Source: Candidatus Humimonas hydrogenitrophica (GTDB lineage Bacteria; Gemmatimonadota; Gemmatimonadetes; Palauibacterales; Palauibacteraceae). From it: a DNA stretch of 56,000 nucleotides. The DNA is taken from NCBI GenBank assembly GCA_947581615.1, contig CANPVD010000108.1, positions 1 through 56,000 on the forward strand, read 5' to 3'. Positions 45,284 through 54,228 of this stretch are shown piece after piece. The notes beneath the pieces were generated by a model. The model did no database searches. It saw only the letters and a list, made by a program, of their open reading frames with translations, and was not told the origin of the DNA. The translations under genes and the position numbers were made by a program. Each line of letters starts with the position of its first letter. The first letter of the stretch is position 1.

Positions 45284-47544
45284 GCCGCCACCTCCTCCCT
45301 GCCCGGCCAGCCGGGGTGGTTCCGACGCCGCAGGATGCGCACGAAGCCGACCGCCACGAACAGCAGCGGGATCCCGACCAGGTCGCCCCACTTGAGGAGT
45401 CCCCGCGTCACGGAGGACTCGAACACCAGTTCGGGCGGCGTCCGGTCCTTCGAGCGGATCGAGATCAGGGACTCGTCCTGGGTGAGCCAGTCCACGGCGT
45501 TGGCCGCGAACACCAGGTTCTGCGGGTTGTTCCGCACGAAGTCCGGGCGAAGGAACCCGGCGTCCCGGACCACCACCAGACGACCCGGTCCCTGCCTGGA
45601 CGCCGCGCCTGCGCCGAGGTCCGCTCCCGTCGGCGGGCCTCCGTCCACCACGGCCGCGACGACCTGGACCCCCTGGCTCCCGGGTGCGGGGCGGATGTCC
45701 TCCTGCGGCGCCACCGACCCGCCCACCGGCTCGATTCCGCCGGACGCCGTCGTCTGGAGGAGGGGCGAGGCCCGCGTCGTGTCCTGGATCTGCAGGGCTC
45801 CGGGCCACGCCAGGCTCAGACCCTGGAGCTGGTGGGTGATGAGGCTGTTCCCTGCCGGTCCCACCACGGGCCAGAACGGGTAGTTCTTCACCACCGAGAA
45901 GATGCCCTGCTGTCCCAGGTTCACGCGCTCGTTGGAGCGCAGGTCGTACACCACGCCCTCGAGCAGCTTGACCCCGCGCCCGGCCAGGTAGGGGGCCAGT
46001 CCCGTGCTGACGGGCCGTGTGATCGGCATGCGCGGCGAGAGCTGGTTGGAGGGGAGGAGGAGGAGCCCGGATCCGCCGGCGTCCAGGTAGGCCTCCAGCG
46101 CGTGCAGGGCGGAATCACCCAGGGTCTCCGTGGGCCCGGCGAGGATGACGGCCGAGAGCGAGTCGGGCGAGAGGACCGGCGCCGCCGCCGAGTCCGTGCC
46201 CAGGGCCACCGTGTTCACATCGTACTGTTTGGAGAGCTCCTGCTGGAGCGACCCGTACGAGTCCGGCCCGCGGGCGCCGAAGCCGGTGAGGAAGGCCACG
46301 CGGGGCTTCGACCGCCGCGTCAGCGCCGCGATGGCCGAGGTCAGGCGGTACTCCAGGTCCGCCGTGCTCTGGATCACCGGGATGGTCTGGTGCTGGCCGG
46401 CGTACATCACCGCCAGCCCCAACCAGCCGCGCTTGACCTGGAACTCGTCGTTCCGGACCACGTTGAACTGGATCGGGCGAACCCCGAGCGACTGGGCCTG
46501 ATCCGCCTCGGGTCCCTTGTCGCCGGGGTGCACCACCTGCACGTGCACGTGGCCGTCCGAGGCGCTCCGATAGTCGGCCAGCAGGTCCTGGACGTCCCGG
46601 CGGGTCAGGTCCACCTCGGACGGAAGCGAGCTGGACACGAAGAACTTGATCGTGACCACGTCATCGAGGCCGCCCAGGATGGAGCGCGTGCCCTTCGAGA
46701 GGGTGAACAGGTGGTTGCGGGTGAGGTCCAGGCGGCCGTGGATGTGGCCGCCCAGCAGGTTGAGGGCCACGACCCCCACCACCAGCGCCATCGTCCCGGT
46801 GCGTAGCCGGCGGAAGGCTCCGCGACCCCGGCTCAGCCGCTCCCGGGCCACCGCCCAGTAGGCCAGCGCCAGGAACACGCCCGCCGCCGTCACGAAGTAG
46901 AGCACGTCGCGCAGGTCGATCACGCCCCGCGTCACCGCCTCGAAGTGCGTGAGGACGGAGAGGTCGCCCACCGCGCCGGCGAGGGGGCCCGGCAGCCCGA
47001 TCTGCGTGAAGCGGAGCCCGGCCAGGATGAGCGCGAAGTCGATCATGGCGCCGACGATGAACGCCGTGATCTGGTTGGCGGTGATACTGGAGGCGAACAG
47101 GCCGATGGCCACCAGCTCCGCCGCGAGCAGCGCGACCCCGATGTACTGACCCACCACGATGCCCGGATCGGCGCTCGAGGCGGCCAGGATCCCGAGCGCC
47201 GTGGGCAGCGTCCCGGCCAGGGCCACGAGCACGAACATCCAGTCGCCGAGGAACTTCCCGACCACCAGATCGAGCTCGCTCATCGGCTGGGCCAGCAGCC
47301 AGCCCAGCGTGCCGCTGCGGCGCTCCTCCGCCAGTGAGCGCATGGTGATGGCCGGCACGAACACGGCCAGGAGCCACGGCAACAGGTCGAACAGGGGCCG
47401 CAGCGTCGCCGCCCCCGACGTGAAGATGGAGCGGAAGGAGAGGAACAGGGCCAGAACCAGGAAGGCGACCACCAGGATGTACGCCGTCGGATGGTCGAAG
47501 TAGCTGCGGAACTCGCGCCGGGCCACGCGCCACGTCTGCCTCAT
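45280..47544 (-). CDS. GldF-GldG fusion: ABC-2 permease plus auxiliary domain
   Basis: A 754-aa polypeptide. Residues 1-240 are an ABC-2 permease with six predicted helices (GldF part: FDHPTAYILVVAFLVLAL; RSGTLGWLLAQPMSELDLV). A further helix (about 255-275) leads to a periplasmic GldG/IFT52-like domain (LTRNHLFTLSKGTRSILGGL, then LTGFGARGPDSYGSLQQEL), and a C-terminal helix (LVGIPLLFVAVGFVRIL) ends it. In Bacteroidota GldF and GldG are separate. The ATG overlaps the gldA stop. Confidence 0.88.
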   Translation of the reverse strand: MRQTWRVARREFRSYFDHPTAYILVVAFLVLALFLSFRSIFTSGAATLRPLFDLLPWLLAVFVPAITMRSLAEERRSGTLGWLLAQPMSELDLVVGKFLGDWMFVLVALAGTLPTALGILAASSADPGIVVGQYIGVALLAAELVAIGLFASSITANQITAFIVGAMIDFALILAGLRFTQIGLPGPLAGAVGDLSVLTHFEAVTRGVIDLRDVLYFVTAAGVFLALAYWAVARERLSRGRGAFRRLRTGTMALVVGVVALNLLGGHIHGRLDLTRNHLFTLSKGTRSILGGLDDVVTIKFFVSSSLPSEVDLTRRDVQDLLADYRSASDGHVHVQVVHPGDKGPEADQAQSLGVRPIQFNVVRNDEFQVKRGWLGLAVMYAGQHQTIPVIQSTADLEYRLTSAIAALTRRSKPRVAFLTGFGARGPDSYGSLQQELSKQYDVNTVALGTDSAAAPVLSPDSLSAVILAGPTETLGDSALHALEAYLDAGGSGLLLLPSNQLSPRMPITRPVSTGLAPYLAGRGVKLLEGVVYDLRSNERVNLGQQGIFSVVKNYPFWPVVGPAGNSLITHQLQGLSLAWPGALQIQDTTRASPLLQTTASGGIEPVGGSVAPQEDIRPAPGSQGVQVVAAVVDGGPPTGADLGAGAASRQGPGRLVVVRDAGFLRPDFVRNNPQNLVFAANAVDWLTQDESLISIRSKDRTPPELVFESSVTRGLLKWGDLVGIPLLFVAVGFVRILRRRNHPGWPGREEVAA

Positions 47545-48488
47545 GACGCCACCTCCTCTCCGACTCCGGCCTCGTCGGTGAGTTGCTGGAAGAGCTGCTC
47601 CAGGGAGGCGCGCTCCCGGTGGAGCTCCCACAGTGTCCAGCCCTTCTCCGCCGCGAGTCTCGAAATGGCGGGCCGGAGCTCTTCGCGGTCCGCGGCCACC
47701 AGCTCGACGCGGTCGCGTCCGTCCACCCGGTCCGCCCGCGTCGAGGCGACGCCGGGCATCGTGCCGAGCACGCCGGGGACGTCGTCCCCGTCGGCCTCCA
47801 CCACGTAGCGCGGAGCGGAGCGCCCCGTCTCCAGGAGCTCCGCCACGCTGCCGTCCGCCACCAGGCGGCCGTGGTGGACGATGAGGAGGCGGCTGCAGGT
47901 GGCCTCCACCTCGCCGAGGACGTGCGTGCTGAGCAGGACGGTCCGGTCGCGACCCAGGGCGCTGACCAGGTGGCGGATGCCGACGCGCTGGTTCGGGTCC
48001 AGCCCCTCGGTGGGCTCGTCCAGGACCAGGATCTCTGGGCGATGCAGGATGGCGGCGGCCAGGCCGACCCGCTGCCGATAACCCTTGGAGAGCTGCGAGA
48101 TCGGACGTCCGTACACGTTCTCGATGCCTGTTTCCTCGACCGCATCGGACAGGGCCGCGCGGCGGGCCGCGCCCTCCAGGCCCCGCAGCGTGGCCGCGTA
48201 GTCCAGGTACTCCGCGACGAGCATCTCCTGGTACAGCGCGTTGGTCTCGGGCAGGTAGCCCACGCGGGCCTTGGCGGCCCTGAGGTCCTCGCCGATGGGG
48301 CGTCCATCGTAGCGGACCTCGCCCGCGTCGGGCTGAAGGGTCCCGGTCAGCATGCGCATCGTGGTGGTCTTGCCGGCTCCGTTCGGCCCCAGGAAGCCCA
48401 CCACCTCTCCCCGGTCGATCTCGAAGCTTATGCCATCGACCGCCACGACGGGGCCGTAGCGCTTCGAGACTCGCTCCACCGATATCAT
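47541..48488 (-). CDS. gldA: Gld-type ABC transporter ATPase
   Basis: A 315-aa ATPase: Walker A GPNGAGKTTT, Q loop, ABC signature LSKGYRQRVGLA, Walker B ILVLDEPTEGLD, H loop STH, and a C-terminal regulatory extension. It drives the fused permease encoded next. In gliding Bacteroidota GldA-F-G is needed for motility; elsewhere it exports unknown cell-envelope material, which is the safer reading here. ATG 48488 matches the family N terminus. Confidence 0.92.
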   Translation of the reverse strand: MISVERVSKRYGPVVAVDGISFEIDRGEVVGFLGPNGAGKTTTMRMLTGTLQPDAGEVRYDGRPIGEDLRAAKARVGYLPETNALYQEMLVAEYLDYAATLRGLEGAARRAALSDAVEETGIENVYGRPISQLSKGYRQRVGLAAAILHRPEILVLDEPTEGLDPNQRVGIRHLVSALGRDRTVLLSTHVLGEVEATCSRLLIVHHGRLVADGSVAELLETGRSAPRYVVEADGDDVPGVLGTMPGVASTRADRVDGRDRVELVAADREELRPAISRLAAEKGWTLWELHRERASLEQLFQQLTDEAGVGEEVAS

Positions 48489-48569
48489 CCGTCGTCCTCC
48501 ACCGTTTCTCCGGGCTCGACCTGTCCTGCGCGCACCGCCCCGGGCCACCCGTGCCCGCCCGGACCGGAC

Positions 48570-48589
48570 TCGTTCATCACGATGAACGA
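48570..48589. promoter_or_regulatory. Perfect 20-bp palindrome in the gldA/epimerase divergent region
   Basis: TCGTTCATC-AC-GATGAACGA: two 9-bp arms in exact symmetry around AC, 81 bases before gldA and 163 bases before the epimerase. Size and form suit a dimeric repressor such as TetR or GntR. No regulator gene is adjacent. Confidence 0.6.
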
Positions 48590-48752
48590 AGCGGGCGAAA
48601 GGTTGCCTGAACTCACCCCGATCGCGCAACGCCCCCGGGGCCCGCAGCGTCGGGACGACCGCGGCCCGTCCGTCTGGCGCCTCCCCGGCCGGGCCCGTAG
48701 GCTACGGCCCCGTCGGCACCGCGCACCCAGCACGCCCGAGCCGGAGGTTTGG

Positions 48753-49715
48753 ATGCCCGCCGGACCGACCCGCGTCCCGATCCGTCACGCCGCCCTCTTC
48801 GGCGCCACGGGCTCCCTGGGCCCTCACCTGGCCCGTGAGCTCCTTCGACGCGGAGCGAAGGTGCGTGCCGTCTCCCGGACGCGCGAGAAGCTGGAGAGGG
48901 ACTTCGTCGGACTCGATGTCGACCTCCATCCGGCCGACCTGTCCCAGCCGGCCGCGGCCGTCCGCGTAGCGGGCGGCTGCGACGTCGTCTTCCACACGGT
49001 GGGCCTGCCGCTGTCGGCCTACGAGGAGCACGTGCGCCTGGCCCGAAGTACGGCCGAGGCGATGCGCGTGACCGGCGCGCGGGGGGTGGCGGCCTCGAGC
49101 TACTGGAGCTTCGGGCCCGGCGGCTCCACCTCGCTGCGCGAGGACGACCCCCCGGTGCCCGGGTGCCGGGTGTGCGAGATCCGGCGGCGCACGGAGGACG
49201 TCCTCCTCGGGGCGGGCGCGGCCGTGGCGATCCTGCCCGACTTCTACGGGCCCATGGCCAGCCTCAGCCTCCTCAACGACGCGCTCGACACCCTGCGGCG
49301 AGGCGAGGCGGTGCGATGGCCGGGGGACCCCGACGCGCCCCGGGAGTTCATTTTCCTGCCGGACGCGGCCCGTCACCTGTGCGACCTGGCCGAGCGCAGG
49401 GAGGCCGAGGGCCGCCGCTGGAACGTGCCGGGGGGCGGTGCGCGCGCGCCCCGCTCCCTCCTGGAGGACGCCGCCGAGACGCTGGGGTCGAGCGCCAGGG
49501 TGACGGCCCTGCACGGGTGGCTGGTGGCCGTGGCCGGCCTGGTGCGTCGCGACGCGCGGGAGTTCCGCGAGATCCTCCCCCTGTACGACGCGCCCATCGG
49601 CTTCGACAGCTCCCGCCTGCGGGAGCTCCTGGGCGGGCTCGAGACGACGCCCTACGCCGACGGGATCCGGACCACCCTCGACTGGCTGGGAGAGAGAGCG
49701 GCCGAGCGGGACTAG
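48753..49715 (+). CDS. NAD-dependent epimerase/reductase (extended SDR-like)
   Basis: The 320-aa protein begins with a Rossmann dinucleotide motif ALFGATGSLGPHLARELLRRG. VVFHTVGLPLSAYEEHV and AASSYWSFGPGG fit the sugar-nucleotide or atypical SDR group; the canonical YxxxK is not clearly seen, so activity is uncertain. GGAGG is six bases before the ATG. It is the only plus-strand gene in this part. Confidence 0.82.
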   Translation: MPAGPTRVPIRHAALFGATGSLGPHLARELLRRGAKVRAVSRTREKLERDFVGLDVDLHPADLSQPAAAVRVAGGCDVVFHTVGLPLSAYEEHVRLARSTAEAMRVTGARGVAASSYWSFGPGGSTSLREDDPPVPGCRVCEIRRRTEDVLLGAGAAVAILPDFYGPMASLSLLNDALDTLRRGEAVRWPGDPDAPREFIFLPDAARHLCDLAERREAEGRRWNVPGGGARAPRSLLEDAAETLGSSARVTALHGWLVAVAGLVRRDAREFREILPLYDAPIGFDSSRLRELLGGLETTPYADGIRTTLDWLGERAAERD

Positions 49716-49754
49716 AGGGGTGCGGCCGGGAGGGGTCCAAGCTCCGGAGACCTC

Positions 49755-50330
49755 CTACTCCGGCGACGATCTTCGCGCGGTGTCCCCGACGGCGGCCGCC
49801 GGCGACGCGAGGCGTTCGAGCGCCCGCGTGTCCCACACGGCCCAGGTCTCCGCGATCCGCCCGTTCTCGACGCGGTGGATCGCCGCCACCCGGATCCCCT
49901 GGCCGGTGGGTGCCGTGTCTCCCCGGGCGAGGGGACTGCCGCCGCGCTCGAAGGTCCCGAACGAGGCCACCTGGTCGCCGCTCGAGAGAAGTTGCGTCAC
50001 CGTGATGCGGCCCGCTGGCCAGGCGGTCCGGTGCGAAGCCACACCCTCCAGAAAGGCCCGTCGGCCGCGCACCTCCCCGCCCGGCAGGGCGGCGGCGTGC
50101 AGCACGTAGTCCTCCGTCACCAGGCGGTGCAGCACGGCGGTGTCCCGTCCTCCGATCGCCTCCGCGTAGCGCAGCGCCCGCCCCTCCGCCTCCGCGTTGC
50201 GGCCGCCCTGCCCTCCCGCGCAGCCCCCGAGCAGGGCCAGGAGCGCGGCCGGGAGCAGGAGGCCGAACCCCGGCCGAATCCGGCGAGCGGCAGCCCGCGC
50301 GGACGGGCTCCGTCCCCTTGCGCCGCTCAC
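49755..50330 (-). CDS. SnoaL-like (NTF2-fold) lipoprotein
   Basis: The 191-aa product has a lipobox (LLALLGGC, lipid Cys about 30) and a SnoaL/DUF4440-type cone fold: [27 protein letters not shown], then [20 protein letters not shown] and IAETWAVWD. The domain binds or hydrolyses small hydrophobic molecules. GTG start overlaps the nitroreductase stop (GTGA). Confidence 0.75.
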   Translation of the reverse strand: MSGARGRSPSARAAARRIRPGFGLLLPAALLALLGGCAGGQGGRNAEAEGRALRYAEAIGGRDTAVLHRLVTEDYVLHAAALPGGEVRGRRAFLEGVASHRTAWPAGRITVTQLLSSGDQVASFGTFERGGSPLARGDTAPTGQGIRVAAIHRVENGRIAETWAVWDTRALERLASPAAAVGDTARRSSPE

Positions 50331-51001
50331 CGCCACGTGAGGATCTCCGGATGCGGCTTCTTGTCGATGTCCGGGACGCGCGCGCCCTCGGCTGGATAGC
50401 CCGTCACCAGGAGCAGGAAGGGTCGCTCGTTGGGCGGACGCCCGAGCAGCTCGTTCAGGAAGCCCATGGGGCTCGGCGTGTGGGTCAGGGACACGAGGCC
50501 GGCGTGGTGGAGCGCCGTGATCAGGATCCCCGTCGCGATGCCGACCGACTCCTGGACGTAGTAGTTCTTGACCTTCTCGCCCCCCGGACCCACCTCGTAG
50601 CTCTGGGCGAAGATCGCGATGAGCCACGGCGCTTCCTCCAGGAAGGGCTTGTGCTCGTCCGTGCCGAGGGCGGCGAGCGCCTCGAGCCACTCGTCCGGCG
50701 CCCGCCCGGAATAGAAGGCCCGTTCCTCCTCCTCGGCCGCCTCCCGGATTCGCCGCTTGAGGGCCCGGTCCCCGATCGCCACGAAGTGCCAGGGCTGGCG
50801 GTTGGCCCCGTTCGGCGCCCGGGCCGCCGCGGCGATGCAATCCTCGATCACCCCGCGCGGCACGGACCTCTCCGAGAACTCGCGGACCGTGCGCCGGCGC
50901 TCCATCTCGCGTCGGAACTCCGCGGCCCGCCGGCGCATGTCCTCCGGCGCGATCTCCCGGTAGCCCTCGAGCGGAACGTAGGTCGGTCCGGTGTCGCTCA
51001 C
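50327..51001 (-). CDS. Nitroreductase-family oxidoreductase
   Basis: A 224-aa FMN enzyme: [39 protein letters not shown] (FMN phosphate and ribityl contacts), [23 protein letters not shown] and [19 protein letters not shown]. Resembles the iodotyrosine dehalogenase/BluB-like branch. The GTG at 51001 has GGAG five bases upstream. Reduces nitro or quinone compounds, substrate unknown. Confidence 0.9.
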   Translation of the reverse strand: MSDTGPTYVPLEGYREIAPEDMRRRAAEFRREMERRRTVREFSERSVPRGVIEDCIAAAARAPNGANRQPWHFVAIGDRALKRRIREAAEEEERAFYSGRAPDEWLEALAALGTDEHKPFLEEAPWLIAIFAQSYEVGPGGEKVKNYYVQESVGIATGILITALHHAGLVSLTHTPSPMGFLNELLGRPPNERPFLLLVTGYPAEGARVPDIDKKPHPEILTWR

Positions 51002-51116
51002 GTCGTCTCCGTCGTGCGGGGTGTCCGAAGCGAAGGTCGCGGACGCACCCGCCGCGGGCAACGGAGAGGGGGGAGGTCCCGCGGCGCGTCGGGCGGAGGC
51101 CGCGCCCCGACCCGCC

Positions 51117-51497
51117 TCAGATCCGGATTCGGACCTGCAGGCGGGTGGTCGACCCCGAGGACCGGAAACGCTGCTCCACCGACACGTCCACGCTGCGGGC
51201 CACGGTGAGACGGGCGCGGACCTCGCCCTCGATCTCGCCCTGCAGCACGTCCTTGCGGCCCGCGCCCTCCAGGGTGAGGCTCCCCGTCCTCGAGAGCCGC
51301 AGTCCGACCTTCGAGTGCAGGCCGAGCACGAGCCGGTCCCTGGCGCCGTGGTCGAAGGTGAGGGAAGCCTGGGTGGCGTCACCGATGTCGATGATCAGCT
51401 CGCCCGTCCCCTTCAGCTCCCCTCCGAAGGGCGCCTCCGCCTCCACGTCCAGTCGACGGCCGGTCGCCGTGCTCGGCTCGCGAGCTCCCTCGGCCAT
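51117..51497 (-). CDS. Beta-rich protein of unknown function (126 aa)
   Basis: A soluble protein without signal or membrane segment and with regular alternating strands ([55 protein letters not shown]). I do not recognise it. GAGGAGGG sits six bases before the ATG, so it is probably translated. Located between MOSC and nitroreductase genes. Confidence 0.66.
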   Translation of the reverse strand: MAEGAREPSTATGRRLDVEAEAPFGGELKGTGELIIDIGDATQASLTFDHGARDRLVLGLHSKVGLRLSRTGSLTLEGAGRKDVLQGEIEGEVRARLTVARSVDVSVEQRFRSSGSTTRLQVRIRI

Positions 51498-51524
51498 GGA
51501 TCCCTCCTCGGTGGAAGTCCGGGG

Positions 51525-51959
51525 TCAGTCCAGCCAGCGGACCGGGTCGCCGAGCCGGATCGGTCCACCCTCCAGGACCCGGCCGTACACCCCGCCCCGC
51601 CATTCCGGGCGCAGCGCCTCCTGCAGTCCCCACGCCGCCTCGTCCATCCAGTTGCACGGCCGGGTCTCGCCGCCGACCAGGATCCTGCAGGCCCCGACGA
51701 CCAGGGTCCGGTCGCGGCTGTCCCGCAGCTCGATCCCCCGGACGAGGAGGTTGGCCCGGCGGGCGGCGGGATCCACCTCCCGTCCGAGCGCTGCCGTGGC
51801 GCGCTCCCACGCCTCGACCGAGATCACGGTGACCTGCCGCCGGCCGCCCTGGTTGGCATTGCCGGCGAGGCCCGCGTCGGCCAGGAGCTCGGCGCCCTCG
51901 AGCGGGTCCATCGGCCCCCGGCGGGCCCGCTTCCTCCAGATCGCCTCCAGTCGCGCCAT
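51525..51959 (-). CDS. MOSC-domain protein
   Basis: The 144-aa protein carries the MOSC fold with its signature Cys: MARLEAIWRKRARRGPMD, ANLLVRGIEL, ETRPCNWMDE and the closing RLGDPVRWL. MOSC domains move sulfur or reduce N-hydroxylated compounds with molybdenum cofactor. The ATG at 51959 matches the domain start; the open frame upstream overlaps the methyltransferase gene and has no family sequence. Confidence 0.86.
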   Translation of the reverse strand: MARLEAIWRKRARRGPMDPLEGAELLADAGLAGNANQGGRRQVTVISVEAWERATAALGREVDPAARRANLLVRGIELRDSRDRTLVVGACRILVGGETRPCNWMDEAAWGLQEALRPEWRGGVYGRVLEGGPIRLGDPVRWLD

Positions 51960-52075
51960 GCTCCTCCCCTCCACGTCCTCGTGCCCTGCCGGGCGGTGGC
52001 GACGTGTCGACGCCCCCCCGGCGGGCGACTCCCCGACACGATAGGCCGGCGCGGCCGACCGGGCCACGCGGCCGT

Positions 52076-52864
52076 TCAGCCGCGGGCGGGACGTCCCAGG
52101 TAGACCGGCGTGTCGTACTCGAAGCGGACGACTCCGTCCAGCCGGTGCCTGTCGAACAGCTCGCGCAGGGCCTTCAGCATGGGGGAACGCGCCGGGTCGC
52201 CCTCGGGCGGGGTGTAGGAGCTGGACAGGAGCCGGCCCCGGAGACCCTCCCAGTCGAAGCGCTGCTCGTGCTCGAAGGTGGCCTCGCGCCAACCCGGCTC
52301 GCCGAACAGGGCCCGGAGGGCTTCTTCCGAGGCGTACAGCCGGTGCACGGTGTCGTAGTCACCGGCCCACCGCTCGAGCAGCGCCTCGTAGCCGGCCAGG
52401 AAGGGCGAGCTGTCCCGTCGCCGGAGGTTCCACACCAGCGCCACCTGCCCACCGGGCGACAGGATGCGAGCCAGCTCTCGCCGGGTCGGCTCCGGCTCGA
52501 ACCAGTGGAAGGCCTGCCCGGCCGTGGCCAGGTCGACCGAGGCCTCCGGGAGTCCGGTGGCCTCGGCCCGTCCATCCACGCTCCGGAAGGCGTCGTACGG
52601 GGCCAGCTCCCGCTCGCCCGCCACGCGCATGGCCCGGTTGGGCTCGACGCCGACCACGGCCAGGCCCCGAGCGAGGAACGACCGGGCCAGGAGGCCCGTC
52701 CCCGAGCCCAGGTCGACCACCGTGGCCCCGGGGCCGAGGCCGGTCTCGGCCAGCACCCAGTCCACCGCCACGTCCGGGTAGTCGGGTCGGGTGCGCACGT
52801 AGTCCTCGACCCGGTCCGAGAAGCGCTCGGTGGGTCGGAGCTCCGATCGATCGGGCTCAGCCAT
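52076..52864 (-). CDS. SAM-dependent methyltransferase (class I)
   Basis: The 262-aa enzyme has motif I VVDLGSGTGLLAR, motif II-like GVEPNRAM, and motif IV ATAGQAFHWFEPE, which resembles the Trm9/UbiE-like Methyltransf_11 group with the QAFHWF fingerprint. Substrate unknown. It ends 14 bases or so from neighbours on both sides, in a run of minus-strand enzymes. Confidence 0.85.
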   Translation of the reverse strand: MAEPDRSELRPTERFSDRVEDYVRTRPDYPDVAVDWVLAETGLGPGATVVDLGSGTGLLARSFLARGLAVVGVEPNRAMRVAGERELAPYDAFRSVDGRAEATGLPEASVDLATAGQAFHWFEPEPTRRELARILSPGGQVALVWNLRRRDSSPFLAGYEALLERWAGDYDTVHRLYASEEALRALFGEPGWREATFEHEQRFDWEGLRGRLLSSSYTPPEGDPARSPMLKALRELFDRHRLDGVVRFEYDTPVYLGRPARG

Positions 52865-52877
52865 TCGCGGCCGGTCC

Positions 52878-53285
52878 TCAGCAGGTGGAATGGATGAGGG
52901 CACCGACCGGGACCCGGCCGGCGAGCTCGTTGTAACGCCGCACGGCATCCCCGGTGGCCAGGACCTCCGTCTCCACACCGGCCTCCTCCAGGAAGGAGAG
53001 CGTGGCCTCCTGAACCCGGAGCCGTCCGAGCCGGCCACGCGAGAGCACGACGCGTCGGGCCCCGTGCTCGACGAGCTCGCGCACGTCGGCCGGCTGGACT
53101 CCGGGGTCGTGCCGGGTACCCGTCTCCGTCCAGTCCCAGGCGCGGGAGCCCCCCGGCCACAACTTGGCGTCCTTGAACGGCTCGTTCCGGCCCTCGACCT
53201 CCACGCGCCCCCAACCGGCGGACCGAATGCGGGGCGAGGGCGGACGGTCCCGATCGGTGAAGTCCGCCCTCGTTCGGTCGGTCAT
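52878..53285 (-). CDS. Mth938-like (DUF498/NDUFAF3-type) domain protein
   Basis: A 135-aa protein: IRSAGWGRVEVEGRNEPFKD, LWPGGSRAWDW, then VVLSRGRLGRLRV and the closing VGALIHSTC. This alpha/beta fold is related to NDUFAF3/AAMDC and has no established bacterial function. The ATG at 53285 fits the domain start. Next to a methyltransferase and a glyoxalase-like protein. Confidence 0.82.
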   Translation of the reverse strand: MTDRTRADFTDRDRPPSPRIRSAGWGRVEVEGRNEPFKDAKLWPGGSRAWDWTETGTRHDPGVQPADVRELVEHGARRVVLSRGRLGRLRVQEATLSFLEEAGVETEVLATGDAVRRYNELAGRVPVGALIHSTC

Positions 53286-53301
53286 CGTCGCCGTCTCCCG
53301 T

Positions 53302-54228
53302 CTACGTCCACAGGACTCCGAGTCGGCGCGTCCCGAGGCCCTCCGACTCCAGCCACCGCACCGTGCCACCGGGCCACGGCTCCTCCGCTCCGAGCGGCAA
53401 GGCGCGGTCAGCGGCGTCCCGGTCGTCGAGTCGGAGGAGGAAGGCCGCCGGTGCCGGCCCGATCGCCTCCAGCCTGGCCTGCAACCGCCGCACCGACTCG
53501 CCGGGCACGCCCGGCGCGCGGAGCGCGGCTCCCCGGGTCGGGGAGAGGTCGGCGGGGGGCGGCGACCGGAGCGGCTCGGCCACGCACGCGGGGGTCCCCT
53601 CGAACCGGGACACTCGCGCGCCGAAAGCGGGCGCCCCCACCTCGACGGGCGCCCCCCACCCGTAGGCCCGCCGCAGCGTGGCGTCCGCCGCGGCGGCGTC
53701 CCGCACGACCAGGACGACCTGTCCTAATCCGGCGACGCCGGTGCGCTCGATCCCCCGGGTCGGGCGGGTCCGCCACCGGCGGGGGGTCCGGTCCTCGATC
53801 AGGAACGGCAGCACCGAACCGGGCTCCCCCTCGCCCGGGAAGGCCAGCTCCCACGCCGCCGTCCGGCCCTCCGGAGTCTCCCGCGTCCAGGGCTCGGGGC
53901 CACGGACCGGCACGCCGGCCGACCGGAGCCGTTCCACCTCCCGGTCGATTCGGTCGGTGCGTACCGCCCAGGCCGCCGGACCGGCGTCCGTCCGCATGGC
54001 CGCCTCCCAGATCGGCGACGCCGTCCCCGGTTCGCGCGGGGCGATGAGCTCCAGGTAGGAGCCGTCGGGGAAGCCGACGACGGCCATGTGGGTGACCCCG
54101 TTGGCGTGCGGGCCGCCGTAGTCGCTTCGGAGGCCGGTCGCATCGAACGCCGTGCGCAGCGCCTCCAGGGCCGGGCCCGCCCAGGTGGCGTGGTCCACCT
54201 CCAAACGCTCGCCCGCCCCCCCGTTCAC
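53302..54228 (-). CDS. Glyoxalase-like (VOC) protein
   Basis: A 308-aa protein with two VOC-type halves: EVDHATWAGPALEAL and HANGVTHMAVVGFPDGSYLEL in the first, TGVAGLGQVVLVVRDAAAAD in the second. Metal ligands cannot all be placed confidently. Starts at GTG 54228 overlapping the aldo/keto reductase stop (GTGA). VOC enzymes bind metals and act in detoxification or ring cleavage. Confidence 0.75.
   Translation of the reverse strand: MNGGAGERLEVDHATWAGPALEALRTAFDATGLRSDYGGPHANGVTHMAVVGFPDGSYLELIAPREPGTASPIWEAAMRTDAGPAAWAVRTDRIDREVERLRSAGVPVRGPEPWTRETPEGRTAAWELAFPGEGEPGSVLPFLIEDRTPRRWRTRPTRGIERTGVAGLGQVVLVVRDAAAADATLRRAYGWGAPVEVGAPAFGARVSRFEGTPACVAEPLRSPPPADLSPTRGAALRAPGVPGESVRRLQARLEAIGPAPAAFLLRLDDRDAADRALPLGAEEPWPGGTVRWLESEGLGTRRLGVLWT

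Noticed and set aside
48690-48712. A further GGCCCGTAGG block like the ECF -10 upstream of the epimerase
   Set aside because: No GAAAC-type -35 stands 16-17 bases before it, so it lacks the other half of the motif.
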